DNA of 39,164 bases from an uncultured Clostridia bacterium (GTDB taxonomy: Bacteria > Bacillota > Clostridia > Oscillospirales > Ruminococcaceae), in assembly GCA_947625155.1 (NCBI GenBank), contig CANQNG010000020.1, positions 1-39,164 on the forward strand. Direction: 5' to 3'. Position 1 is the first letter of the stretch, and each line of letters opens with the position of its first letter. A program made the translations under genes and the position numbers. Below the pieces are notes generated by a model. The model was given only the letters and a program-made list of their open reading frames with translations, had not been told where the DNA came from and did not search any database. Positions 27,012 through 36,258 of the stretch are shown piece by piece.

Positions 27012-27058
27012 GGACTGCACCCGACCCTACCCCCGGCGGAAAGCACATGGCAGTCCGC
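27012..27058 (+). promoter_or_regulatory. Mutually exclusive stems in the rpoA-rplQ spacer
   Basis: GGACTGC (27012-27018) can pair with GCAGTCC (27050-27056). Alternatively GCGGA (27036-27040) can pair with TCCGC (27054-27058). The two pairings share bases, so only one can form. Regulation of rplQ is possible but unproven. Confidence 0.35.
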
Positions 27059-27087
27059 TTTGGTTTGAAGAAAAGGAGTGAAATATA

Positions 27088-27432
27088 ATGCCGGGTACAA
27101 GAAAGCTGGGCAGGACCTCTGCCCACAGAACCGCTATGCTCCGGGCAATGGTAACGTATCTGCTGGAAAACGGGCAGATCGAGACGACTGTCACCAGAGC
27201 TAAGGAGGTTCGCAGCGTAGCTGAAAAGATGATCACGCTGGGCAAGAATACCGATCTGCACAGCAAGCGTCAGGTATTCTCCTATATCACAAAGGAAGGC
27301 GTAGCGAAGAAGCTGTTTGACGAGATCGCGCCGAAGTATGCCGACCGCAAGGGCGGTTACACACAGATCATCAAGATCGGTCCCCGCCGCGGTGATGCCG
27401 CTGAAATGGCGGTCATCAAGCTGGTAGACTAA
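27088..27432 (+). CDS. rplQ: 50S ribosomal protein L17
   Basis: A 114-aa protein. [20 protein letters not shown] and the central [19 protein letters not shown] are typical; it ends with [26 protein letters not shown] precedes the ATG. It is the last gene before the operon terminator. Confidence 0.98.
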   Translation: MPGTRKLGRTSAHRTAMLRAMVTYLLENGQIETTVTRAKEVRSVAEKMITLGKNTDLHSKRQVFSYITKEGVAKKLFDEIAPKYADRKGGYTQIIKIGPRRGDAAEMAVIKLVD

Positions 27433-27443
27433 TAGATGAAAAT

Positions 27444-27472
27444 AGACCCCTGGCTTTGTGCCGGGGGTCTTG
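27444..27472 (+). terminator. Terminator of the ribosomal operon
   Basis: AGACCCCTGGC (27444-27454) pairs with GCCGGGGGTCT (27460-27470) with one G-U pair and a 5-nt loop. The T-tract is short. The 150-bp stretch that follows (27473-27640) holds nothing recognisable. Confidence 0.75.
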
Positions 27473-27649
27473 CTGTATGGATGAAAAAAGAGTGGATAAA
27501 CAGGGGGCGGTCGGTGATCCATTCGGGCAAAGAGCAGTTCGCTTGTGGCTGACCGGCTTTGCCGCCGTGAAAAACTGCCGCAGATCTGCAATGATCGAAC
27601 CATGAATTAAAATTTTTTGTAAATTTTTGATCTATTATTCAAAAAAGAC

Positions 27650-27677
27650 TTGACAAATTTCTAAAATGTTGTATAAT
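27650..27677 (+). promoter_or_regulatory. Promoter of the zinc-ribbon protein gene
   Basis: TTGACA (27650-27655), a 16-bp spacer, TATAAT (27672-27677). It gives a leader of about 85 nt with only weak short stems. Confidence 0.85.
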
Positions 27678-27768
27678 TTATAATAGGTACGTAAGCGCCC
27701 GGCAGGATCGCTGCAGCCGTGCGTCTGTCCTGTATCATTCAGTATAATTTACATAGGAGATGAGAAGT

Positions 27769-28200
27769 ATGGGATTCATGGACACTTTGAGCGGTGCCGG
27801 CAGAGGCGTCAGCGAGAAAGCGAAGAATGTTTCCGAGGTCAACAACCTGAAGCGCAAGATTCTGTACGAGGAGGAGCGTATCGTTGAGGTGTTCGCCGAC
27901 ATCGGCAAAAAATATTACAAGAACCCTGACGAAGATCCTGCCGTGCTCAAGGCGCTGTGCGAGGACATTGATACACGCCGCCGCCGTATCAAGAAGATGC
28001 GTTTTGAACTGAACAGCATCCGGGGCTACAAGATCTGCCCGAAATGTGATGCCGAGGTCAACGAGAAGTTCCAGTTCTGCGGTGTCTGCGGCGCAAGACT
28101 GCCCGATGCGGACGATGAAGATCTCAACTCTCTGGAGTCGAACGACTACTACACCGAGAGCGACAGCTTCTTTAATGCCGATACCATTAAGAGTTATTGA
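27769..28200 (+). CDS. Zinc-ribbon domain protein with coiled-coil N-terminus
   Basis: A 143-aa protein. Residues 20-85 are charged and helical, likely a coiled coil (LKRKILYEEERIVEVFADIG). A zinc ribbon follows with C90, C93, C104 and C107 (CPKC, CGVCG). The C-terminus is acidic and Ser/Asp-rich. ATG 27769 was chosen because AGGAGA lies nine bases upstream. Proteins with this layout are common in Clostridia but have no firm function. It is a single-gene unit. Confidence 0.82.
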   Translation: MGFMDTLSGAGRGVSEKAKNVSEVNNLKRKILYEEERIVEVFADIGKKYYKNPDEDPAVLKALCEDIDTRRRRIKKMRFELNSIRGYKICPKCDAEVNEKFQFCGVCGARLPDADDEDLNSLESNDYYTESDSFFNADTIKSY

Positions 28201-28210
28201 GCAGGCTGCT

Positions 28211-28231
28211 CCGTCAGGCTGTTTCTGACGG
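28211..28231 (+). repeat. Extra hairpin before the terminator
   Basis: CCGTCAG (28211-28217), a 7-nt loop, CTGACGG (28225-28231). Perfect stem, no T-tract. It lies between the zinc-ribbon stop codon and its terminator and may stabilise the 3' end. Confidence 0.4.
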
Positions 28232-28255
28232 AAAGCCCGTCAGCATACGATCACA

Positions 28256-28295
28256 AAGCACTCCCTTAGTGTGTTTCTAAGGGAGTGCTTTTTTG
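28256..28295. terminator. Strong terminator between convergent genes
   Basis: AAGCACTCCCTTA (28256-28268) pairs perfectly with TAAGGGAGTGCTT (28278-28290), followed by TTTTG on the plus strand. It ends the zinc-ribbon transcript and faces the end of the GH9 gene at 28300, for which it may also work in part. Confidence 0.92.
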
Positions 28296-28299
28296 TCTG

Positions 28300-30765
28300 T
28301 TATACAGGCAGTTCGCTGATCAGATCGATCACAAAGCTCAAAATATTGAGCGCATCCATCGGGGTGAGCGTTTCATCCACGTCTACGTCGCCATTCTTTG
28401 CCTGCTGATCCTCCAGATCCGTGAGATTCAGCAGGAACTTGTTCAGCTCGACCACATCCGAAAGCGTTACCTTGCCGTCCAATGTCACATCACCGTATAC
28501 GGTCTTCCCAGAGGGCGCTGTTGTCTCCGTCACATCGGGCTCAGTTGCCGGCTGCGTGGGCTTGACGACGGTCTCAGAGGGCGTGATCGGTTCCGTAGAG
28601 GGCACAGAACCGTCCGGTTCGATACCGCCGACCAGTACGCCGTCATCATACACGCAGATGTAGTCCGTCCGCACTTCATTGTTGTCCGCAAACATATCCG
28701 TATCGCTCAGCACAGGCAGCCCGTCATAGCTGTAGTCATTGGTAGGATCCCAGTTGTCGCCGTAGTACATACCCATGGAGAACTGATACTTCTTGCCGGA
28801 ATTGGCGATCTTATAGCCGTCCCACGAGACCTCGACATAGTAGATATTGTCCGCCTTGTCGTACTTAAACGGTCCGGAACAGATACCGTCTGCGCCCTCG
28901 TCCGCCGCTTCGGCATTGGACTGGTCGTACAGTTCCTTACATTCCACAGAGCTGATATTGGAGATCTCATCCGCATTGAAGTAGTACCGGACTGAAATTT
29001 TATCGGAAGGCTTGTTGGAATCCGTGCGCACCATGAAGGAAATTTTTGTCACGCCTGCACCGTCATCATGCAGATCGTCCACCGCAAATGCTTCTACCCA
29101 GTAGCCGTTGCCGCCGCCTTCGTTACCGGAACTTTCCTCCACGGGCGGGAAATCCGCATCGATCTTGTCCGTAGGTTTGCCGTAGAAATGATACAGCCCC
29201 GCTGCCGCACCGACAAACGCCGCATTATAGTCAATGGTGACTTCATTATAGATGTAGTCGGCAGTGGTGTCCTTGTGGGAATCATCCCCATCCGGACCGC
29301 CGACCAGTGCGCCGTAGAGGACATGCCGCTGCGGAGAGGGATCCTCGCACTTCGTCAGACCGGAAGCTGCACGGTGATGCGGGAACTTGGCAGAATTTTC
29401 CTTATAGCCGACCACATAGCAGCGGCTGCCCGTTTCACCGGATTCGAGGAATTTCGTCTCGTTGTCGCCAAGCAGGTATTCCATCTGTCCCTTTGCCCAG
29501 TCGCCGTATGCGGAGGGCTTGTCATCGTTCTTGTACTTGTCATAGATCAGCGTGATAAACTGCATGGCAGTATCGTAACGTGCCGAACCCCATGTACTCA
29601 TGAATGCATAGCCCTGCGGGGTGGAATAATTCGTCTGCCATGTATGGATCGCCTTTTCGATCTGTAACCAGAAGTCTGCATCGTCGTACTGGTTCTTGCC
29701 CTGTGCATCCCGGTACATATTCTGCACATCCAGTTCCGGGTGCTGCAGATCGATGATACCCAGCAGCGTGTTTGCGCCGCTCCACATATCGTTCCAGCAG
29801 TAAGCCCATCCGGGCGGTGCATAGTAATCGACATAGGGCATGGCATTTTCGAGATATGACACATCTTCCGTGCAAATGTACATCCATGCGGAAGCCCACA
29901 CATAGTCATCCTCCCACTTAGAGGACACATAGTACTGCTTCGGACCGTCCGCATTGTCGGAAAGTTCTTTCGGGTTGTCCTCCGCAAACTGGTAGAGGGC
30001 TTTCGCATAGGTCAGGGACTGTTCCGCATAGTCGGGGTCTGTGTCCTTGAAATTCAGGTAATTGATCGCCAAAGAAGCAGCAGCGGAGACGACATAATCC
30101 GTCTGCGGCTTTTCCGCCGTGAGGAAGAATGCCGGACGTGCCATCGCATCGACTTCCGGGGACTGCCAGTAGGCATGGTCAATATCACCGTCACCGACCT
30201 GATAGCAGTGGGCAACGACCTTGCCGCTGTCATCCAAGAACGTGCAGCGCATCAGGTAGTCATTGAAATACCGCAGTATCGTTTCGATATGACCGTCCAG
30301 TCCGTTCGTGGTGTAGGCATCCCGGAATTCATAGTACCCCCAGCCCAGTGTAGCAGCCGTGTAATTTTCGGGCATGCCAAATTCCACATGGTCGCCCGCA
30401 TCGTGAAAGCCGCCGGACACATCCACGCAGCCGTCCCCGTCCGGGTCAAGCACATCCTTGTTGGCATCAATGAACGCCTGTGACAGGTTGGTGCCGTTGC
30501 CCTTTTCGTCCATAGGCTGAAGCGGTACCTGTGCATCGTAGGTGTGACAGTCGCCGCGCCACGAAAGCAGGGAATTTTCATCCACGCCCGTGCCGCACAT
30601 ATTGGCATCGTAAAATGTCATGGAGTGCTGCAAAAGCCTTGCAAAATTCTCCTCCTCTTCTGCTGCCGTGACAGGCACAGATGCAGAAAAGCTCGGCAGC
30701 ATACCGGCAAGCATTGCCGCACTGACAGCCAGCGCCCGTATCCTGCCGCTGATCGAATGTTTCAT
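28300..30765 (-). CDS. Secreted cellulosomal GH9 glucanase (GH9-CBM3-dockerin)
   Basis: An 821-aa predicted endoglucanase for cellulose breakdown. Residues 1-34 form a signal peptide (cleavage near VTA-AEEE). The GH9 catalytic domain spans about 36-540, with GGFHDAGDHVEFGMP holding the catalytic Asp pair (D122, D125), HHRAASG, and NEVTIDYNAAF with the acid Glu. A CBM3c-like module lies at about 554-713 (NIYYVEVSW, WDPTNDYSYDGL), then a Thr/Pro/Glu linker, then a type I dockerin at 757-821 with two Ca-binding repeats (GDVTLDGKVTLSD; GDVDVDETLTPMD). The dockerin implies attachment to a scaffoldin. The start is ATG 30765 (AGGAGG seven bases upstream); the ATG at 30771 is too close to that site. 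Confidence 0.96.
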   Translation of the reverse strand: MKHSISGRIRALAVSAAMLAGMLPSFSASVPVTAAEEEENFARLLQHSMTFYDANMCGTGVDENSLLSWRGDCHTYDAQVPLQPMDEKGNGTNLSQAFIDANKDVLDPDGDGCVDVSGGFHDAGDHVEFGMPENYTAATLGWGYYEFRDAYTTNGLDGHIETILRYFNDYLMRCTFLDDSGKVVAHCYQVGDGDIDHAYWQSPEVDAMARPAFFLTAEKPQTDYVVSAAASLAINYLNFKDTDPDYAEQSLTYAKALYQFAEDNPKELSDNADGPKQYYVSSKWEDDYVWASAWMYICTEDVSYLENAMPYVDYYAPPGWAYCWNDMWSGANTLLGIIDLQHPELDVQNMYRDAQGKNQYDDADFWLQIEKAIHTWQTNYSTPQGYAFMSTWGSARYDTAMQFITLIYDKYKNDDKPSAYGDWAKGQMEYLLGDNETKFLESGETGSRCYVVGYKENSAKFPHHRAASGLTKCEDPSPQRHVLYGALVGGPDGDDSHKDTTADYIYNEVTIDYNAAFVGAAAGLYHFYGKPTDKIDADFPPVEESSGNEGGGNGYWVEAFAVDDLHDDGAGVTKISFMVRTDSNKPSDKISVRYYFNADEISNISSVECKELYDQSNAEAADEGADGICSGPFKYDKADNIYYVEVSWDGYKIANSGKKYQFSMGMYYGDNWDPTNDYSYDGLPVLSDTDMFADNNEVRTDYICVYDDGVLVGGIEPDGSVPSTEPITPSETVVKPTQPATEPDVTETTAPSGKTVYGDVTLDGKVTLSDVVELNKFLLNLTDLEDQQAKNGDVDVDETLTPMDALNILSFVIDLISELPV

Positions 30766-30813
30766 ATGCATTCCTCCTTGTTAAGATCCATGATCCGCAC
30801 ATATCTTTCTTCT

Positions 30814-30842
30814 ATTATAGCGGATTTTTTACGCATTGTCAA
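30814..30842 (-). promoter_or_regulatory. Promoter of the GH9 gene
   Basis: Minus strand: TTGACA (30842-30837), a 17-bp spacer, TATAAT (30819-30814). Perfect consensus boxes about 48 bp before the start codon. No operator or catabolite-repression site was recognised. Confidence 0.9.
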
Positions 30843-30881
30843 TAGTTTTTTCACGATATTGCCAAATCACACGGTACAGGC

Positions 30882-30912
30882 AAAAAAACAGCCGGGTCGT
30901 TACACCCGGCTG
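30882..30912 (-). terminator. Terminator of gdhA
   Basis: Minus strand: CAGCCGGGT (30912-30904), a 6-nt loop, ACCCGGCTG (30897-30889), then seven T. Perfect 9-bp stem with a strong tail. Confidence 0.93.
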
Positions 30913-30934
30913 CGTATTGGTAAAAAAGGATAAC

Positions 30935-32347
<1,413 letters not shown>

Positions 32348-32351
32348 TCAT

Positions 32352-32391
32352 AGTATAGCATACTTTTCCGAAAAAAGCAAGCCTTTCCGGA
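32352..32391 (-). promoter_or_regulatory. gdhA promoter with TTTCCGGA-type elements
   Basis: Minus strand: TTGCTT (32380-32375), a 17-bp spacer, TATACT (32357-32352) preceded by TGC. A TTTTCCGAAAA-like element sits in the spacer (32364-32374) and TTTCCGGA just upstream of the -35 (32384-32391), about 20 bp apart. This matches the arrangement at 7038-7080. Confidence 0.7.
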
Positions 32392-32456
32392 GATATTTTT
32401 TTATTTTTTTAAGTAATGTCATCTGTTGTCCGTTTTTGTCAGGGACAGCACAGGGC

Positions 32457-32485
32457 TTGACAAATCCGGGAAAATCATGTATACT
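32457..32485 (+). promoter_or_regulatory. Promoter of rnpB
   Basis: A perfect TTGACA (32457-32462), a 17-bp spacer, TATACT (32480-32485). Transcription should begin near 32492, the start of RNase P RNA. Confidence 0.9.
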
Positions 32486-32492
32486 ATACATA

Positions 32493-32842
32493 GTGAGCAG
32501 ACTATGCGGCAGCGGGAACGTTTTCAGGTCCACGAGGAAAGTCCGGGCATCACAGAGCAGGATAGCTGCTAACGGCAGCCGAGGGCGACCTTAGGGCAAG
32601 TGCAACAGAAAATAGACTTCCGCCCCTCTGCGGCGGTAAAGGTGGAATGGTGAGGCAAGAGCTCACCGGAGTGCAGGAGACTGCACTGCCGTGTAAACCC
32701 TATCCGATGCAACGCCTATTGGTGCTGACCGTCTTAACGCTGGCTCGGCGGACGGTACAGCAAGGGCGGCTCAAGCGATACGGCGACGTACCGCTTAGAT
32801 AAATTGCCGCACACGACAGGACCCGGCTTATCGGTCTGGTCA
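32493..32842 (+). ncRNA. rnpB: RNase P RNA, bacterial class A
   Basis: The catalytic RNA that trims tRNA 5' leaders. Conserved blocks are GAGGAAAGTCCGGGC near the 5' end, CGACCTTAGGGCAAGTGCAA followed by CAGAAA, GGTAAAGGTGGAATGGTGAG, GTGTAAACCC, and the 3' block GACAGGACCCGGCTTA. CAGAC near 32500 pairs with GTCTG near 32835 to close P1. The A-type layout is inferred from these blocks and the length. Ends are approximate by a few bases. It has its own promoter and terminator. Confidence 0.96.
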
Positions 32843-32843
32843 C

Positions 32844-32873
32844 GGCTGGCAGCGGAAGCTGTCAGCCTTTTTT
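32844..32873 (+). terminator. rnpB terminator
   Basis: GGCTGGCAGC-GGAA-GCTGTCAGCC (32844-32867), with one G-T mismatch position in the stem, followed by six T. The ribosome-binding site of the next gene begins only about three bases after the T-tract. Confidence 0.9.
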
Positions 32874-32887
32874 CACAGGAGGCATAT

Positions 32888-33427
32888 ATGAAAGCATTAC
32901 GGCTGTGCTGCCTTGCGGCAGCGGCAGTTTTCTGCCTGACAGGGTGCAGCGGCACACAGACACCTTCCGAAAATACACAGGAGACCCTTGTTGTGCATCA
33001 GGCGCTTCCCCTGCCGGATCTGTCTGTCAAGATCCCTGACACATTTGAAACGACATCCTCGGAGCACTATGAGGAATATTATATCTGTGACGATGCTAGT
33101 ATCATCATCACGGAGGACACATCTGGAGCGCCCTACAATTCTGCCTATGACTATGCGGTCTCGGCTTTGGTACAGTACGAGGATATGGCACATTCTGTCA
33201 CGGATGTCAAGGAGGATGTGGTCTATTCGGGCAAGTATGCGGTACAGACGCTGGAATTTACCTATACCCTCGACCAGAATGACGAATATCCGCTGCATTC
33301 GATCATCGGCTACATGACAGACAGCGCTTCCATGTACATCATCACCTGCAAGTCCTCGGCGGATACCTTTGAGAGCCACCGGGAAGAATTTCTTTCCGTG
33401 CTCCAGTCCGCCTACATCGTCAAATAA
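32888..33427 (+). CDS. Putative lipoprotein
   Basis: A 179-aa protein with a lipoprotein signal peptide. The lipobox LTGC gives lipid-modified C20, followed by a Ser/Thr/Glu-rich spacer and a domain of about 140 residues I do not recognise (rich in Tyr, Asp and Ser). ATG 32888 follows AGGAGG closely; the longer frame from 32804 would cross rnpB. The stop overlaps the next gene as TAATG. With the rnpB terminator directly upstream, expression must depend on read-through or a cryptic promoter. Confidence 0.85.
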   Translation: MKALRLCCLAAAAVFCLTGCSGTQTPSENTQETLVVHQALPLPDLSVKIPDTFETTSSEHYEEYYICDDASIIITEDTSGAPYNSAYDYAVSALVQYEDMAHSVTDVKEDVVYSGKYAVQTLEFTYTLDQNDEYPLHSIIGYMTDSASMYIITCKSSADTFESHREEFLSVLQSAYIVK

Positions 33428-34164
33428 TGGACAGGCAGACAAAGACACGCTGTGCGCTGCTGGACTGTCTGCGGGGCGTGACGGTCATCAGCATGGTGCT
33501 CTATCATGCGGCATGGGACTTGGTCTACCTGTTCGGGATGCGCTGGAGCTGGTATTTCGGGACGGGGGCGGAGATCTGGCAGAAAAGCATCTGCTGCACG
33601 TTCATTCTGCTGTCCGGTTTCTGTGCCGGTTTCGGGAAACACACATGGCAGCGTGGGCTCCTTGTGTTCGGGCTGGGAGCTGGTATCACGCTTGTGACGG
33701 CAGTCTGTATGCCCGATTCTCTGGTGCTGTTCGGGGTGCTGACGCTGCTCGGTTCGTGTATGCTGCTGGTCGGGCTGACGAAACGTTGGCTGGAAAAAGT
33801 CCCGGCACTTCTCGGCATTCCCGGAAGCCTTGCGCTGTTTTTTGTGACGTATTCCCTACCGGGCGGGACACTGTGCGGCATTCCCCTGCCGGACAGCCTC
33901 TACCGCAATTTGGTGACAGCGTATTTCGGTTTTCCGGCAGCAGGATTTTACTCGACGGACTATTTTCCGCTGCTGCCGTGGCTGTTCCTGTTCCTGTGCG
34001 GTTTTTATGTTTATCATCTCTGCGGGGAGCGCATCCTGCGAAACACATGGAAAGGTGTTGCCCCCCTGAACTTTGTCGGCAGGCAGGCACTGCTGATCTA
34101 TGTGCTGCACCAGCCTGTGATCTACGGGGTGCTGACGGGGCTGCGGCTGCTGCAAATTATCTGA
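33427..34164 (+). CDS. DUF1624 / HGSNAT-like membrane protein
   Basis: A 245-aa polytopic membrane protein with about seven helices. The N-terminal LLDCLRGVTVISMVLYHAAWDL (residues 10-31) and the C-terminal FVGRQALLIYVLHQPVIYG are typical of DUF1624, related to the heparan-alpha-glucosaminide acetyltransferase membrane domain. A transacylation role is only inferred from the family. It lacks its own ribosome-binding site and is coupled to the lipoprotein gene by a 1-base overlap. Confidence 0.85.
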   Translation: MDRQTKTRCALLDCLRGVTVISMVLYHAAWDLVYLFGMRWSWYFGTGAEIWQKSICCTFILLSGFCAGFGKHTWQRGLLVFGLGAGITLVTAVCMPDSLVLFGVLTLLGSCMLLVGLTKRWLEKVPALLGIPGSLALFFVTYSLPGGTLCGIPLPDSLYRNLVTAYFGFPAAGFYSTDYFPLLPWLFLFLCGFYVYHLCGERILRNTWKGVAPLNFVGRQALLIYVLHQPVIYGVLTGLRLLQII

Positions 34165-34179
34165 AAGGAAGTGACCGGC

Positions 34180-34842
34180 TTGCACGGTAAGATCATCATC
34201 ATCGAGGGGCTGGACGGCTGCGGCAAGAGTACACAACTGGAACTGCTGCGAACACAGTTTCCGGCGTGCCGTTTCCTGACATTCCCAAATTACGATTCCC
34301 ATGCCGGGGAGATCATCAGCGAATATCTTGCTGGGCGCATACCGGACACCGACCCGGTGCATAGTGCCTATTCCGCAAGCACTTTCTATGCGGCGGACAG
34401 GTATATCAGTTTCCGGAAAGACTGGTTTGTGGACTATGCGGCAGGACGGAACATTCTTTCTGCCCGCTACACCACCTCGAATGCGGTCTATCAGATGACA
34501 AAGCTCCCCCGTACAGAATGGGAGAGCTATTGCAAATGGCTGTATGATCTGGAATACGGGAAACTCGGCATTCCAAAGCCGGATGCGGTGCTGTTCTTGG
34601 ACGTGCCGGTGGAAGTCTCCCAGAAGCTCCTGAACGCCCGCTACGGCGGCGATGCACGAAAAAAAGACATCCACGAGGCAGACCCGGCTTACCTGAAATG
34701 CTGCCGGGAAGCTGCCCTCTTTGCCGCTGAGACAGATCCTGTTCCGTGGACGTTCCTGCCCTGCTGTGAAAACGGCAGCCTGCTGCCCGTGGATGTCATT
34801 CAGGCAATGCTGACAGAAAAGATCAGTCAGCTCCTTGGATGA
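34180..34842 (+). CDS. Thymidylate kinase-like P-loop nucleoside monophosphate kinase (TTG start)
   Basis: A 220-aa protein. The P-loop GLDGCGKST is at residues 10-18; ADRYISF and FLDVPVEVSQKLL match the dTMP kinase DRx and LDxP patterns. dTMP phosphorylation is the likely reaction. It may be an additional paralog, as the usual tmk neighbours (holB-type genes) are absent. TTG 34180 is favoured because AAGGAAG is well spaced; GTG 34171 is too close to it. Its 3' end overlaps convergent hflX by 20 bp. Confidence 0.82.
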   Translation: MHGKIIIIEGLDGCGKSTQLELLRTQFPACRFLTFPNYDSHAGEIISEYLAGRIPDTDPVHSAYSASTFYAADRYISFRKDWFVDYAAGRNILSARYTTSNAVYQMTKLPRTEWESYCKWLYDLEYGKLGIPKPDAVLFLDVPVEVSQKLLNARYGGDARKKDIHEADPAYLKCCREAALFAAETDPVPWTFLPCCENGSLLPVDVIQAMLTEKISQLLG

Positions 34843-36067
34843 GAAACTGCTCCGCATATTTCTGGCGGCGTACATCTACCATGATGTCCACAAGCACGCC
34901 CCCGGCAGTGAACTCCTCGGAGAAGCACTTGCCCTCGTCCCGCAATGTCTGCAAGAAGCTGCCCTCACGGTAGGGGATGCAGAGCTGCATCCGCTTTGCG
35001 GTCTGCGGCAGCAGGCGGCTGATCGCCTGTAACAAGGCATCCAGCCCATCTCCGGTGCGGGCAGAGATCCAGACGGTGTCGGCGGTATCCTGTTTCGGGA
35101 GCATCACCAGATCTGCCTTGTTGAGTACCCGGAGCTGCGGTATTTCTGCGCAGCCGAGGTCGGCAAGGAGGCTCTGCGTGATCTCCATGCGCTCCCGCAC
35201 ATCCGGCTCGGAGGCATCCAGCACGTGCAAGATCAGGTCTGCCTGTGCAGTCTCCTCAAGCGTGGAGCGAAAGGCTTCCACAAGATGATGCGGCAGGCGG
35301 CGGATCAGTCCGACGGTATCGGACAGCAGCACACTGCGCCCGTCCGGCAATGCCAGCGCCCTTGCGGTGACATCGAGGGTGGCAAACAGCTTATCCTCAG
35401 CAAGTACACCGGCTCGGGTGAGCGCATTGAATAAGGTCGATTTTCCGGCATTCGTATAGCCGACAATGGCGGCTGTCAGGATGCCGTCTTTTTTGCGCCT
35501 GCCGGTGAGAAATTTCCGGTGCTTTTCTATGCCCCGGAGCTCCTCCCGGAGGGCTGCGATACGGCTGCGGATGTGGCGGCGATCGGTCTCCAGCTTGCTC
35601 TCGCCCGGTCCTCTTGTGCCGATGCCGCCGCCCAGCCGGGACAGGGCACTGCCCATCCCCGTCAGGCGGCTCAGGCGGTAGCGGTACTGGGCAAGTTCCA
35701 CCTGTACCTTGCCCTCTGCCGTCCTTGCCCGCTGTGCAAAAATGTCCATGATCAGCATCGTCCGGTCAATGACTTTGCAGTCCGCCGCTTCTGCGATATT
35801 GCGCATCTGCATCCCGGTCAGCTCCGTGTCAAAGATCAGCAGCTCCGCATCCAGATCTCGCATTTGTTCCCGTATTTCGGCAAGCTTCCCTGTGCCGATA
35901 CAGGTAGCTGCTTCGGGGGCAGGGCGGCTTTGCAGAACGGTGAGGACTGTTTCACAGCCGGCAGTTTCTGCCAGTTCCCGCAGTTCCTCCATAGAACGTT
36001 CTGCATCATATTCTCCCGTGTCAAGCCCGGCTAAAACAGCTCTGGTCAGGTTTTTCGGTTCGTTCAT
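34823..36067 (-). CDS. hflX: Ribosome-associated GTPase HflX
   Basis: A 414-aa GTPase that splits stalled 70S ribosomes, especially after stress. The N-terminal HflX domain contains GTGKLAEI, DTELTGMQMRNIAE and GMGSALSRLGGGIGTRGPGE. The G domain has G1 GYTNAGKST, G3 DTVGLIRRLPHHLVEAFRST and G4 NKAD. ATG 36067 is preceded by AGAGGAA. It is the last gene of the rtcB operon, and its start lies inside the upstream small gene. Confidence 0.95.
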   Translation of the reverse strand: MNEPKNLTRAVLAGLDTGEYDAERSMEELRELAETAGCETVLTVLQSRPAPEAATCIGTGKLAEIREQMRDLDAELLIFDTELTGMQMRNIAEAADCKVIDRTMLIMDIFAQRARTAEGKVQVELAQYRYRLSRLTGMGSALSRLGGGIGTRGPGESKLETDRRHIRSRIAALREELRGIEKHRKFLTGRRKKDGILTAAIVGYTNAGKSTLFNALTRAGVLAEDKLFATLDVTARALALPDGRSVLLSDTVGLIRRLPHHLVEAFRSTLEETAQADLILHVLDASEPDVRERMEITQSLLADLGCAEIPQLRVLNKADLVMLPKQDTADTVWISARTGDGLDALLQAISRLLPQTAKRMQLCIPYREGSFLQTLRDEGKCFSEEFTAGGVLVDIMVDVRRQKYAEQFLIQGAD

Positions 36068-36248
36068 GTCGTTCCTCTCGATCGGCAGCGCTCCATGCTG
36101 CCCTGTGCTTGGGGTGACGTTTGTAGGCTTTCTTGTTTTCTGCCTGCCGGGTAGCGGGGTCAATACTGCCCCATGTGCTGCGCTTCTGCAAGTCAAGTAC
36201 ACGGCGGGCTTTTTTGCTCATTTTTTCATAGGGGACGAATTTTTCCAT
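36021..36248 (-). CDS. Small conserved Clostridia-type protein of unknown function
   Basis: A 75-aa very basic protein beginning MEKFVPYEKMSKKARRVLD, with TWGSIDPATRQAENKKAYKR. From memory, short proteins of this form (KFVPYEKxSKK, TWGxxNPVTR, KAYxR) are common in Clostridia and end soon after the AYxR segment. Here the frame continues about 30 residues and overlaps the hflX start by 47 bp. ATG 36248 has GAGGTG just upstream and lies 10 bp after rnz. Confidence 0.7.
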   Translation of the reverse strand: MEKFVPYEKMSKKARRVLDLQKRSTWGSIDPATRQAENKKAYKRHPKHRAAWSAADREERHERTEKPDQSCFSRA

Positions 36249-36258
36249 ACGGGACACC

